Shown piece after piece: positions 44,428 through 53,700 of a DNA stretch of 64,000 nt (positions are counted from its first letter, which is position 1; every line of letters begins with the position of its first letter). The stretch spans positions 3,639,501 through 3,703,500 of the forward strand of contig NZ_CP073697.1 in the NCBI RefSeq assembly GCF_025264665.1, in the 5' to 3' direction. This stretch comes from Edaphobacter flagellatus (GTDB lineage Bacteria; Acidobacteriota; Terriglobia; Terriglobales; Acidobacteriaceae). The translations under genes and the position numbers were made by a program. The notes beneath the pieces were generated by a model. That model was given only the letters and a program-made list of their open reading frames with translations. It searched no databases and was not told the origin of the DNA.

Positions 44428-45134
44428 TTACGCACCTCGCGATGGAACAGGGAGTAGTCTTATATTCCGCCCTGTCAAGCCCATCGCTCCGACTGCCGGA
44501 GACCAGCCTTCCAGCACCGTCGTCGCGTGAGAGTTCACAGCGCGCATCACGTTCTCTTCAACCACCTGCACATACACATTGCCAGTGGTTGTGATGCTCG
44601 CGTGACGGAGAGCGCCTTGCGTATCCTTGAGCGTCCCGTGGCCTGAAAGATGGGTGCCCAAGGAACGCCGCATGACCTGAAAGGTCACGAGGTGTTTGGG
44701 AATCCCCAGCCTGGCTGCAATCGGACGAACCCGCCAGTTGAGGAAGTTCTTGGCGTGGCGGGGAACGGGTTGTCCTTTTCGCTCGCCGCGTCCGAAGGTC
44801 GGAAACATGAGCGCCTCCGGAGACGGATCTGGACAAATCTTTCGCCACGCTTCGATCACCGGTCGTACAGGTTCAGGAACGGCGATCGAGCTCGACTTGC
44901 CCTCGTCTTCGTTCGCCCTTCGTAGAGCTGCCCTTCGACAGCAATGCCGTAGGGCATGAGCGAGACACCCGTCCAGGACTTCCATTGCAATGCCATAGCC
45001 TCGCTGGCGCGCGGTCCGCTGAAGATGCCAACCAACATAAGACATAGATCACCGAGGTCTCCGATCGCACCCAACAACAAGAGCATCAGGTCGACCGTTA
45101 ACACCGGCTTCTCTGAAATCTTTGTTATCGGCAT
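44428..45134 (-). pseudogene. Tyrosine recombinase/integrase remnant, N-terminally truncated and frameshifted
   Basis: Two overlapping frames together encode the catalytic part. The first (from 45134) reads GDLCLMLVGIFSGPRASEAM ALQWKSW to GRTKTRASRARS and then diverges near 44885. The second resumes with SSIAVPEPVRPVIEAWRK and runs through TFQVMRRSLGTHLSGHGT, LRHASITTTGNVYVQVVEEN to the end. The catalytic R (SGPRASEA), R (VMRRSLGTH), H (LRHAS) and Y (NVYVQ) are all present, but no N-terminal domain is found. A full integrase would be about 400 residues. It faces away from tRNA-Asn and is probably inactive. Confidence 0.75.
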
Positions 45135-45183
45135 GACGACATCTTCTCCCGGGTCCTCAGCCAGGAATTTCTGCTACAGCGAC

Positions 45184-45567
45184 TTAGTTCCACTGATCAA
45201 AGGGATGACGATACTCTTGGCTGATGGTTGATCCGGATCGGAATAGATACTCCTGTACTGTTGTGTGATATCTCTTTATCTCGCGTGTTCTCTCTTCATC
45301 TGCAAGGATGCGGATTGCGCCGATCTCCCACCTGGCTAACGCGACCCTTGCCCAATATTGGTCGATTGCCCGGTGCATGGAATCGAGATCGAGCAGACTG
45401 CCGACCACCACTTCCGCCCCCATGTCGCGCAACACCTGCGCGCGTTCGTCTTCAGTTCGCACCATCGCTCGTACCATCTGGCCTTGCCTCAACAGCAGCT
45501 CGGTGATCGTGCGCCCTACGCCGCCGATGCGTCCTGCCGCACCGGTAACTAAGATTGGACTTGCCAT
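45184..45567 (-). pseudogene. NmrA-like NAD(P)-binding protein, truncated
   Basis: 127 residues from ATG 45567. The start MASPILVTGAAGRIGGVGRT with AMVRTEDERAQVLRDMGAEV VVGSLLD is a clear Rossmann segment of NmrA/SDR-type proteins of about 290 residues. After DLDSMHRAIDQ the sequence stops matching the family and ends in unrelated residues. It looks like a gene cut by a deletion or rearrangement. Confidence 0.6.
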
Positions 45568-45641
45568 CTTTATCTCTCCCATGTGTTCACTTGAAATCTG
45601 ATAAGGATTCCGGTTAATTACGTGACAGCCCATGGCTACCT

Positions 45642-46982
45642 TCACGCTTTGCTTCGCAATGATCTGAAGCCGGCGCGTAACTCTTCTGAATAGAGCGTCG
45701 GCTGTTCCCAGGCCGCAAAGTGCCCTCCTTTGGGAAGCTTATTGTAGTGAATGAGCTTGGGGTACGCTTTCTCCGCCCAGCTGCGCGGAGCGGTATAAAT
45801 CTCGTCCGGAAAGGCACTGACGGCAACGGAAACGGTGGCACCCTTGACGTCGAAAAACCCTTTCTTCGCCGTGGAGCTATAGTCCCAATAAGATCGCGCC
45901 GCAGATACCGCCGTGTTCGTCAGCCAATAGAGCGTGATGTTGTCGAGGATGTCGTCTCGCGTCAGACCTTCGGTTTTTCCGTCGAAGGCGCGCGTAATAA
46001 GCTCCTCGCTGCGTGCATCGTGATCGATCATCCAGGCTGCAAGTCCAATAGGCGAATCCATAAGACCGTAGAGCGTCTGGGGACGGTTGCTCATCTCGAT
46101 GGCGTAACCGAGTCCTTTCTTGTAGAAGAAGTCGAGCTGGTCCCAGGCGTGCCGTTCTTCGGTAGATAAGCCAGCCGGCGCTGGTTCATGGTTATTGAGT
46201 GCTCTGGCAATGTCGGCCGGAACCGTCCCGGGCATGTTTGAGTGAAGGCCAAGCAGTTCCGGAGGTGCCTGCACGCCAAATTCGTCGGCGACCTGCGCCC
46301 CCACATCGCCGCCTGCAGCAACAAAGTGCGTATATCCCAGACGCTTCATTAACGTCGTCCAAGCGCGCACAATGTGGGCGATGTCCCAACCCGTAGTCGT
46401 CGGCTTGCCCGAGAATCCGTAGCCGGGCAGCGACGGAATCACAACGTCGAATGCATCGGATGCGCTGCCGCCATGGGCGGTCGGATTCGTAAGCGGATCA
46501 ATGATCTTCAGCTGCTCGATGATTGAGCCGGGCCACCCGTGCGTGACGATGAGTGGCAACGCATTTTCATGTTTCGAGCGAACGTGAATGAAATGAATGT
46601 CGAGGCCATCGATCTCGGTGATGAACTGCGGCAGTGTGTTCAATCTTGCTTCGACCTTGCGCCAGTCGTACTCATCTGCCCAATACTGCGCGACCCTCTG
46701 CATGGTGTGAAGCTGGACGCCTTGCGACGCATCGGCGACACGTTCCTGCTCAGGCCACCGAGCCGCTTGAATGCGCCGGCGCAGTTCCGTAAGTTCCGCT
46801 TCCGGAACGTTCACATGAAACGGGCGAATTGCAATATCTCCGATCTGGCCCGTGTGGGCAGCGATCGGTTGGGAGTCTGCGAATGCCTTGCCGATCATTA
46901 CCTGACTAAACGTAGCTCCCAGACTCAGCATTGAGCTGGTCTTGAGAAAGTGACGGCGTGATTTGTTGCTTAGTTCTTCCAT
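45642..46982 (-). CDS. Epoxide hydrolase-like alpha/beta hydrolase, Tat-exported
   Basis: 446 residues from ATG 46982 (GGAG upstream); the frame is open 105 bases further. A Tat-like signal (KSRRHFLKTSSMLSLGATFS) precedes the epoxide hydrolase N-terminal domain (PFHVNVPEAELTELRRRIQA). The oxyanion HGWPG is at about residue 150, the nucleophile is the Asp in AAGGDVGAQVADEFG (about 220), a Tyr-containing cap follows, and the late PKGGHFAAWEQP supplies the His. All catalytic elements are visible. Such secreted forms may detoxify or degrade epoxides. It neighbours a TetR/SDR operon. Confidence 0.88.
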   Translation of the reverse strand: MEELSNKSRRHFLKTSSMLSLGATFSQVMIGKAFADSQPIAAHTGQIGDIAIRPFHVNVPEAELTELRRRIQAARWPEQERVADASQGVQLHTMQRVAQYWADEYDWRKVEARLNTLPQFITEIDGLDIHFIHVRSKHENALPLIVTHGWPGSIIEQLKIIDPLTNPTAHGGSASDAFDVVIPSLPGYGFSGKPTTTGWDIAHIVRAWTTLMKRLGYTHFVAAGGDVGAQVADEFGVQAPPELLGLHSNMPGTVPADIARALNNHEPAPAGLSTEERHAWDQLDFFYKKGLGYAIEMSNRPQTLYGLMDSPIGLAAWMIDHDARSEELITRAFDGKTEGLTRDDILDNITLYWLTNTAVSAARSYWDYSSTAKKGFFDVKGATVSVAVSAFPDEIYTAPRSWAEKAYPKLIHYNKLPKGGHFAAWEQPTLYSEELRAGFRSLRSKA

Positions 46983-47132
46983 AACGGTGTTCTCCTTTGA
47001 GTAGCTTTTGGAGAGGGGTACTCGCCCTGTTTTTGCGCGAGGCTTCGCATCCAGCTTTGCAGCCGGTTGCCATGGGCCCAGGCTCAAAGCCGCTACTACC
47101 GGCCTATATCGACTGGGAGATATGGTGCGAGG

Positions 47133-47729
47133 TCAGGCTTTCGAGTGTTTCTTCAGCAATTGATCGAATGCGATCTGCATAAAGAGTTCCAGCGGAGCGT
47201 CGCTTGCTTCCGCCTGCGAACGCAGTACCGCTCCTTCCCAGCTATTGAGCAGAAAACCCGCCAGCGATTCAGGGTCTGTACCCGCAGGCAGTTCCTTCTG
47301 CGCGACCGCTTGCTCAATGACCGTAGCAATCGTGTGCTGCCAGTGCGTAAACGTAGCACTGATCTGTTTTCTCAGTTCTGGATTCGCTGCCGCAATCTCC
47401 AGACTGAAACGGCCCATCATACAGCCGGGAATAGCTCCTTTCTGGCCATAGTACTTCACGAGATCCGTGAAGTACTGCTTCAGACGTTTGAGTGGCGCCA
47501 TCTTCGAGCCCATCAAGACCGAGTCGGCATGCGCAGCCTCGCGCTCGGTATATCTCCCGAGCGCTGCCGCCGCAAAGTCTTCTTTGCTCCCGAAGTGGTG
47601 GTAAAACGAGCCCTTCGGCACATCCGCCGCCTTCAGAATCTCTGCTACACCAGTAGCGTTGTATCCATGCTGGTGCATCAGCTTCAGACCTATGTCAATC
47701 AGGTGATCCCGCGTCGATTTCGTTGCCAT
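47133..47729 (-). CDS. TetR-family transcriptional regulator
   Basis: 198 residues from ATG 47729, with AGAGGAG just upstream; longer in-frame starts put 58 unrelated residues before the helix-turn-helix. The N-terminus is a normal TetR head (TRDHLIDIGLKLMHQHGYNA TGVAEILKAADVPKGSFYHHFGSKEDF). The C-terminal domain resembles the TetR_C group with GAIPGCMMGRFSLEIAAANP and Cys in GCMMG. It lies 19 bp after the SDR gene on the same strand, and a TAGACC-N4-GGTCTA palindrome lies upstream of that SDR, so it probably controls its own operon. Confidence 0.92.
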   Translation of the reverse strand: MATKSTRDHLIDIGLKLMHQHGYNATGVAEILKAADVPKGSFYHHFGSKEDFAAAALGRYTEREAAHADSVLMGSKMAPLKRLKQYFTDLVKYYGQKGAIPGCMMGRFSLEIAAANPELRKQISATFTHWQHTIATVIEQAVAQKELPAGTDPESLAGFLLNSWEGAVLRSQAEASDAPLELFMQIAFDQLLKKHSKA

Positions 47730-47748
47730 AAAGACTCCTCTTGTGAGA

Positions 47749-48549
47749 TCAGGCCTGGATGCCATACCGGGCTGCGGGCTTCCGACGCGAAAGGTTTGGG
47801 CCAAGAGCTTTGCGCGCCGAATCGTACTTCTCCCAGTCGGTGGGATCCGGTAGAGCCGGAATGGTAACCAACTCATGCTGATCGAGACCGGCGAGGGATG
47901 CATCGACCATATCCTCAGCGGCCATCACGATCTCGCTCGGCAGGTCCTCCACCGGACGACCGGCCTTCGCCCAGAAGGGTGTTGCCGTTGCGCCGGGCAA
48001 CACAACCTGGATAGTGACACCTGTGCCTTCCAATTCGGTTTTCAACGCTTGCGTAAAGTTCACGACATACGCCTTGGTACCGCTGTATGTGCCGTTCAGA
48101 AGGTCTGGCGCAAGAGCCACGACGGAAGCAATGTTGATCAGCAGACCGTTCTTGCGCGTTACAAAACCTGGTAAAGCGGCAAGAGCCAATCGTGTTAGTG
48201 CAGTGACATTGAGATAGATCATCGATTCGAGATCGTCGATGTTCGAATCAAGAAGTTTCCCTGCGCTGCCCAGGCCCGCGTTGTTTACCAGTGCAGTAAT
48301 TGCAGAGTCGGTACGCAAACGCTCAGCGATCCTCCGAACATCTTCCGCCTTCGTTAGGTCGGCGGCGATCGTTTCGATGCTGCGACCGGTGGACTTCAAT
48401 CGTGCGGCAACCTCGGAGAGTTTCTCCTGGCTGCGAGCCACGAGAATGAGATCGTAACCGCGCTTGGCAAGGCGATCGGCGTAAACTGCGCCGATGCCGG
48501 TGGAAGCACCAGTGACAAGAGCGGTGCCTTTCGATGTGAATGCTGACAT
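47749..48549 (-). CDS. Short-chain dehydrogenase/reductase (first paralog)
   Basis: 266 residues from ATG 48549 (AGGAGG 9 bp upstream). Cofactor motif TGASTGIGAVYA, NNAGLGSAG, catalytic Ser in NIASVVALAP and YSGTKAYVVNF with Tyr-x3-Lys are intact. It oxidises or reduces a carbonyl with NAD(P)H in the cytoplasm. It shares most residues with the SDR at 49574-50392 and heads an operon with the TetR regulator. Confidence 0.92.
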   Translation of the reverse strand: MSAFTSKGTALVTGASTGIGAVYADRLAKRGYDLILVARSQEKLSEVAARLKSTGRSIETIAADLTKAEDVRRIAERLRTDSAITALVNNAGLGSAGKLLDSNIDDLESMIYLNVTALTRLALAALPGFVTRKNGLLINIASVVALAPDLLNGTYSGTKAYVVNFTQALKTELEGTGVTIQVVLPGATATPFWAKAGRPVEDLPSEIVMAAEDMVDASLAGLDQHELVTIPALPDPTDWEKYDSARKALGPNLSRRKPAARYGIQA

Positions 48550-48601
48550 GGTGTTGAACCTCCTAGATTCCCGAGGTATTTTCCCTCGCACTTGAATAGA
48601 T

Positions 48602-48617
48602 TAGACCGGTCGGTCTA
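48602..48617. promoter_or_regulatory. TetR-type operator
   Basis: TAGACCGGTCGGTCTA: arms TAGACC and GGTCTA around 4 bp, the classical form of TetR-family operators. It lies 52 bp upstream of the SDR start of the SDR-TetR operon. No second copy was found near the epoxide hydrolase or the other SDR. Confidence 0.75.
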
Positions 48618-48647
48618 TGGATGCATAAAATTGTTTATTGTTAGAAG

Positions 48648-49289
48648 TTAGGCGTCGAGATTGGACACTCGCTCTTCCAGCATTTTTCGAAGAGCAACTT
48701 TGGTTGCTGGCCAGTCCCTAAACGTGAAGGAATAGTTCACGGTGTCGCGAACGAATCCGTCGCGCATAATTGTGTGGCAACGCAAGACTCCGTCACGTAT
48801 AGCTCCAATTCTCTCCATGGCACGTTGCGATCGAACATTTCTGATATCAGTATTTAGCTCAACTCTGTTCGCCAAGATCCCTTCGAACGCGTGATTGAGC
48901 ATTAGATACTTAGCCGCAGTATTGATGTGCGTCCGTCGGTATGGCGCACCTAGCCAAGTTTTCCCCAACTCTAGCCTTTTGTGTTCCGGCACGACGCGAT
49001 AAAAACTCGTTGTCCCGACTGCCGATTGACTCGCTTCGTCGATGATGGCGAAGTTCAGCTCTGTGCCTCGCCTGTTGGCGTCCATTGCCCCGCCAATCCA
49101 TGCCTCTAATTCGTCCCTCGATTCGAGGTGGGCAAAAGTCATGTAGCGCCAGATGTCCTCCTCTGTCGACCAACGATAGAGCTGTTCGAGATGGCTGTAA
49201 TCGACGAGAGAAAGGCGCACCGAATAACCCTGGAGAGTTACCGGTTGCAAGGGCCATTGAAATAGCGACTCAGAATTTTGTGTTGCCAC
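48648..49289 (-). CDS. GNAT-family acetyltransferase (RimJ/RimL type)
   Basis: 213 residues. The acetyl-CoA region is visible as LELGKTWLGAPYRRTHINTA AKYLMLNHAFEG and the RimJ-type NRVELNTDIRNVRSQRAMER IGAIRDGVLR. These enzymes N-acetylate protein termini or small amines. It lies upstream of the TetR operator on the same strand and is probably transcribed separately. Confidence 0.88.
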   Translation of the reverse strand: MATQNSESLFQWPLQPVTLQGYSVRLSLVDYSHLEQLYRWSTEEDIWRYMTFAHLESRDELEAWIGGAMDANRRGTELNFAIIDEASQSAVGTTSFYRVVPEHKRLELGKTWLGAPYRRTHINTAAKYLMLNHAFEGILANRVELNTDIRNVRSQRAMERIGAIRDGVLRCHTIMRDGFVRDTVNYSFTFRDWPATKVALRKMLEERVSNLDA

Positions 49290-49573
49290 GTTGGACTACC
49301 TCCAGTCTTGCTCAAACCACGTTGCTTGTGTACTTCCAGATGTCGGGGGCACTCGGACCACTCTATCGGGATCTGCCTTTGCGAAAAAGAAAGATACCTC
49401 TCTGATAGACAGGATCAGGTCGCGTACGGGAGAGGTTGGAAGCGGTGGAGATTCCGCTGAAGAGTACGAACCAATCCCAAAGTTGTTGCCAGAGGCTTTT
49501 GTTTTCGCCTGAAGGCATCTCACTTCCCCCCAATTTTGTTCGATTTATTCAAAGCTCTGCAGGCACGTAGTGT

Positions 49574-50392
49574 TCACGCTAAGCGCTGCAACTCAGCTCC
49601 GACCTCATAGCGTGCTGCAGGTTTCCGATGAGAGAGGTTAGGTCCGAGCGCTTTGCGGGCCGCTTCGAAATTGTTCCAATCCGCGATGTTTGGCAGAGCG
49701 GGAATCGTCACTACCTCGTGTTGATTGAGGCCGGCAAGAGCCGCGTCGACCATGTCTTCAGCACTCATCACGATCTCGCTTGGCAGTTGCTCTACTGGCC
49801 GACCGGCCTTTGCCCAGAAAGGGGTTGCGGTCGCGCCGGGCAGGACAACCTGAACAGTGACTCCCATGCTTGCAACCTCCTCATGCAGCGCTTGCGTAAA
49901 GTTCACAACATAAGCTTTAGTACCGCTGTAGGTCCCATTCAGACGCTCCGGCGCAAGGGCAACCACCGAAGCAATATTGATCAATAAGCCGCGCTTACGA
50001 GCTATAAAACCCGGTAGAGCCGAGAGAGCCAACCGTGTTAGCGCCGTCACGTTGAGGTAGATCATCGACTCCAGATTGTCGATGTTCGAGGCGAGAAGCT
50101 TGCCGGCACTACCGAGGCCGGCATTATTGACGAGCGCCGTTATTCGAGAATCGCTTCTCAACCGTTCGGCGATGCGTTCTACATCGACCGCATTCGTCAG
50201 ATCCGCCGGAATGGTCTCGATGGTGCGGCCGATAGACTTCAATCGCGCGGCAGTCTCGGAAAGCTTCTCGGCGTCGCGTGCAACGAGGATGAGATCGTAG
50301 CCACGTTGGGCAAGGCGGTCGGCATAGACCGCACCGATACCGGTCGACGCGCCAGTGATAGGAGCAATATCCTGATGTGTTGATTCAGACAT
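49574..50392 (-). CDS. Short-chain dehydrogenase/reductase (second paralog)
   Basis: 272 residues. Nearly identical architecture to the SDR at 47749: TGASTGIGAVYA, NNAGLGSAGK, NIASVVALAPERLNGTYSGT with YSGTKAYVVNF, and PSEIVMSAEDMVDAALAGLN QHEVVTIPALP. The start DIAPITGAS replaces the usual ALVTGAS, a small change beside the cofactor loop. It carries an eight-residue C-terminal extension. The pair probably arose by duplication with the GNAT gene between. Confidence 0.92.
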   Translation of the reverse strand: MSESTHQDIAPITGASTGIGAVYADRLAQRGYDLILVARDAEKLSETAARLKSIGRTIETIPADLTNAVDVERIAERLRSDSRITALVNNAGLGSAGKLLASNIDNLESMIYLNVTALTRLALSALPGFIARKRGLLINIASVVALAPERLNGTYSGTKAYVVNFTQALHEEVASMGVTVQVVLPGATATPFWAKAGRPVEQLPSEIVMSAEDMVDAALAGLNQHEVVTIPALPNIADWNNFEAARKALGPNLSHRKPAARYEVGAELQRLA

Positions 50393-50593
50393 GTATGCTG
50401 CCTCCCGGGTGAACGAAGCTTTTCACCCGCGCCTTGATAAGAAGCACTTGCGGTGCCAAAACCCGTCGAGCCGCTAGTACGCACAAAATGAGCAGTTTAG
50501 AGTTTTCCGCCCTGTCGAAGATGTGTTGCGTGTTGCAAATGTTGAAAATATAAGTCGACAGAAGCTATCGCAGAGAAGCTCCCACTCTCTGCC

Positions 50594-50778
50594 CTACGCC
50601 GCCATCCGCTCTGTCCGTGGACGAATAGCCAGAACGCTGCATGGCGCATTCTCCTCTAAACCGGCTACCGTACTCCAAAGGCGAGAAATATGGGTACTAT
50701 GTTGCCGAAGCCCGATGATAAGTAGGTCTGCATGGCTCGAGCGAAGGAAAGAGCATCGACGTGTCTTTGATGTTGCTT
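50594..50778 (-). pseudogene. Universal stress protein C-terminal fragment
   Basis: Translating the minus strand gives SSHADLLIIGLRQHSTHISRL then a stretch ending ENAPCSVLAIRPRTERMAA and a stop. This matches the end of UspA-like proteins (ADLLIIG, APCSVLAIR), but an in-frame stop lies immediately upstream and no N-terminal part exists. It is a remnant next to the large FG-GAP gene. Confidence 0.5.
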
Positions 50779-50790
50779 ATGGCAGCTTGA

Positions 50791-53700
50791 TCAATTAGTT
50801 GAGGTAAGAGTGTAACTAGCCGTGCGTGAGAGGCTCCCTGAGGTTGCGGTGATAGTTACGATGGAGGTTGTTGTCTTCGCTCCTGATCCGCCGCAACCTG
50901 AAATAGAGTAAAGCGCACCGGCGGCCAGGACTGTCCAGAGGCTCGCAGAGAGCAGACGCCGTGAACGTCCGCGGATCAACAACCATGCTCCGATGCTAAG
51001 TGTGAATACTATTCCGGGTGTATAGCGTTGTCCAGGCCCGGAACGGGTTGCAGCAGATGATGTTGCGCTGAAGGTGACGGTCGTAGTCGAAGCTGCACCG
51101 CCGGAAGGCGTTACTGTTAACGGGCTGAAAGCGCAGGAAACCCCTGAAGGTAGCCCGGAACAGGAGAAGGCGACGGTTGAGTTAAAGCCGTTGGAAGGTG
51201 TGACGGTAACAGTGGCGGAAGCCGGCGAAGATTTTGTCTCAGTTCCACTTGCGGAACTGAGAGAGATTGCAAAGTCGGAAACAGGCGCGGTGATGGTAAC
51301 GGTGACTGCGGTTGAGGTCGAAGCGCCAAAGGTTGTTGTCCCAGCGTATTTTGCTGTGATGCTGTGGGATCCGGCAACAAGCGAAGACGTGCTGAACGTC
51401 CCTTTCCCCGTTCCATCGAGTGTCCCGGTTCCCAATGTGGTGGTGCCATCGAAGAAGGTGACTGTACCTGACGGTATAGCGCTGCCTGAAGCCGCGGTCA
51501 CGGTTGCCGCCAATGCGATGCTGGTTCCCGTCACGGTGGAAGTGGGCGAAGCGCTCAAGGTTGTTGTTGTCGCAATAGACGCCGCATTGACTGTAATGGA
51601 GACGGCAGATGAGGTGCTGCTCGCGAAGCTGGTATCTCCACCATAGACGGCAGTGATGCTGTGGCTTCCACTGGCCGTCAGAGCGGAAGTGGCAAGCGTG
51701 GCTGTGCCGGAGGAGAGCGTGCCGGTACCCAGACTGGTTGTTCCGTCGAGGAAGGTGACGGTGCCGGTGGGAGTTCCAGTACTGCCGGAGGCCCCGGTGA
51801 CGGTGGCGGTGAGGGTAATGCCGGCGCCGGGGTTAATGGTCGTCGCGGACGAGCTGAGCGCGATTGTCGTAGCGTACTGGGTCACTTTCGGCGCAACGAT
51901 ATTGAGCAGAACGGTCTGGCCGACGAGGATGTCCGGCTTGCCATCTTTGTTGAGATCGAGCGCAGTAGCGGTTCCGGAAGTGGCGATAGAGATAAGGTCT
52001 TTTGGAATGATGTTGCTGTTGTATGGAACCGAAGTAAAGGTGCCATCCCCGTTGCCGTAGAAGAGGCCGCCGAAGTCATTGGAATCGAGTAAGGCGAGGT
52101 CAATTTTGCCGTCGTTATCGAAGTCAGCGGAAGCAAGACCGCTGGAGCGGATGGCGTCGCCGCCTGCGAGGTTGGCGAACTTTGGAGTGGCGAAGGTGCC
52201 GTCTCCGTTGCCGAGGGCGATGGCGAGTTGGGCCTGCGAGGAAGACGTCTCGGTGAGAGCAGCGATATCGAGCTTGCCGTCTTTGTTGAAGTCGGCGACG
52301 GTAATTTGTCCGAGATAAGTTGTGGTGATGGCAGATACAGGGGCGGCGAAGGTTCCATCCGGCTTGGCGAGAAAGACCTGCACATAGCTGGTGGTCACGC
52401 CTACTCCATTGACGACTGCAAAGCTGCTACTGCGGGCGACGATGTCGGTGAGGCCATTGTTATTGACGTCAGCTGTAGAAGAGATCTGCGGAAGGTTTGC
52501 GCTGCTGGTGAACGGAGTGCTGCTGGTAGCAGTATAGGTGAGGGCGATAGCGCCAAAGGTACCGTTTCCGTTGCCAGGAAGCACGGCTATGCCGCGGTTG
52601 AAGCTGCCGGTAGTGCCGCCGGCGGTCTCGTCGAAGACGGCGGCTAGATCATTTTTGCCGTCATGGTTGAAGTCGGCGATGCGAAGACTGGTGATGCTCG
52701 TAGCGTTGTCGTAGGTGGACGCGATCTGTGGGAATCCGGTAGCGGTTGCGGCCGCGAAGGTTCCATCGCCGTTGTTCAGCGCGACAAAGTAGACGCTGTA
52801 CCCACGGTAGTTGGAGACGTAGACGGCGTCGGCCTTGCCGTCGCCGTTGATATCGCCGAGCGCGTAGCTGCTGGGAGTGAGGTTGGAGGTGTTTTCGGTG
52901 ACGGGCGAGGTGAACTCACTGACGGTGAAGGTCACGGATGTGGGCACGGTGATGGTGGAACCCTTCGTGAAGACTCCGCTGGCCGAGCCGAGCTGAACAG
53001 TGAAGACGGTGTTCTGGCCGTTAACGGTGCCGCTGGTGGGAATGATGAGGTCGGGATAACCGTCGCCGTTGACGTCGGCGAGATTGGCGCCGGTGTAGGC
53101 GCCCGGCGCAACGGGCGCACCGACAAGGGTGCCGTCGCCTTTGCCCATCAGGACGTAGGCTGCGGCGTTGGCGCTGTCGTCGCCGGAGAAGAAACCTGAG
53201 TTCGAGAGACCGCTGTAGATGTCGAGGTTGCCGTCGCCGTCGAGATCGGTGGCGGTGACAAAGCCGGTGTTGGCGATGGAACTGTAGGAGGCGCCGGGGG
53301 CGAAAGTACCGTCACCTTTGCCAAGCCAGATGGAAATGACGTTGCCGGTGTTGAGGACGAGGTCCATCTTGCCGTCTTTGTTGATGTCGCCAGCGGCAAG
53401 GTTGGGGCCTTTTCCGGATGTCGCGGTGGCGTAAGGGAAGGCGGGAGTGGAGACGGGAGTGAAGGTGCCATCGCCTTTGCCGAGTAGGACAAGACCGTTG
53501 GAGCAAATGATGTCCTTCTTGCCGTCGCCGTTCACGTCGGCCGTGATGAGGTTGACGATCGGCGTGGATGTGGGTGTGGAGCTGCCGGGCAGAGGCGCAG
53601 AGAAGCTCTGGGCCGCGTTGAAGGTGCCGTCTCCCTTTCCGGTGAGGACGGAGATGTTCTGGTCATCGGAGGCGACGATGAGATCGGGTTTGCCGTCGTT

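Noticed and set aside
50523..50798. 91-codon plus-strand frame
   Set aside because: It is the antisense of a universal stress protein remnant that reads sensibly on the minus strand.
44368..50800. Direct repeat of the tRNA-Asn 3' end as right attachment site
   Set aside because: I did not find a second copy of the last 15-20 bases of the tRNA in this stretch; it may lie outside or have decayed.
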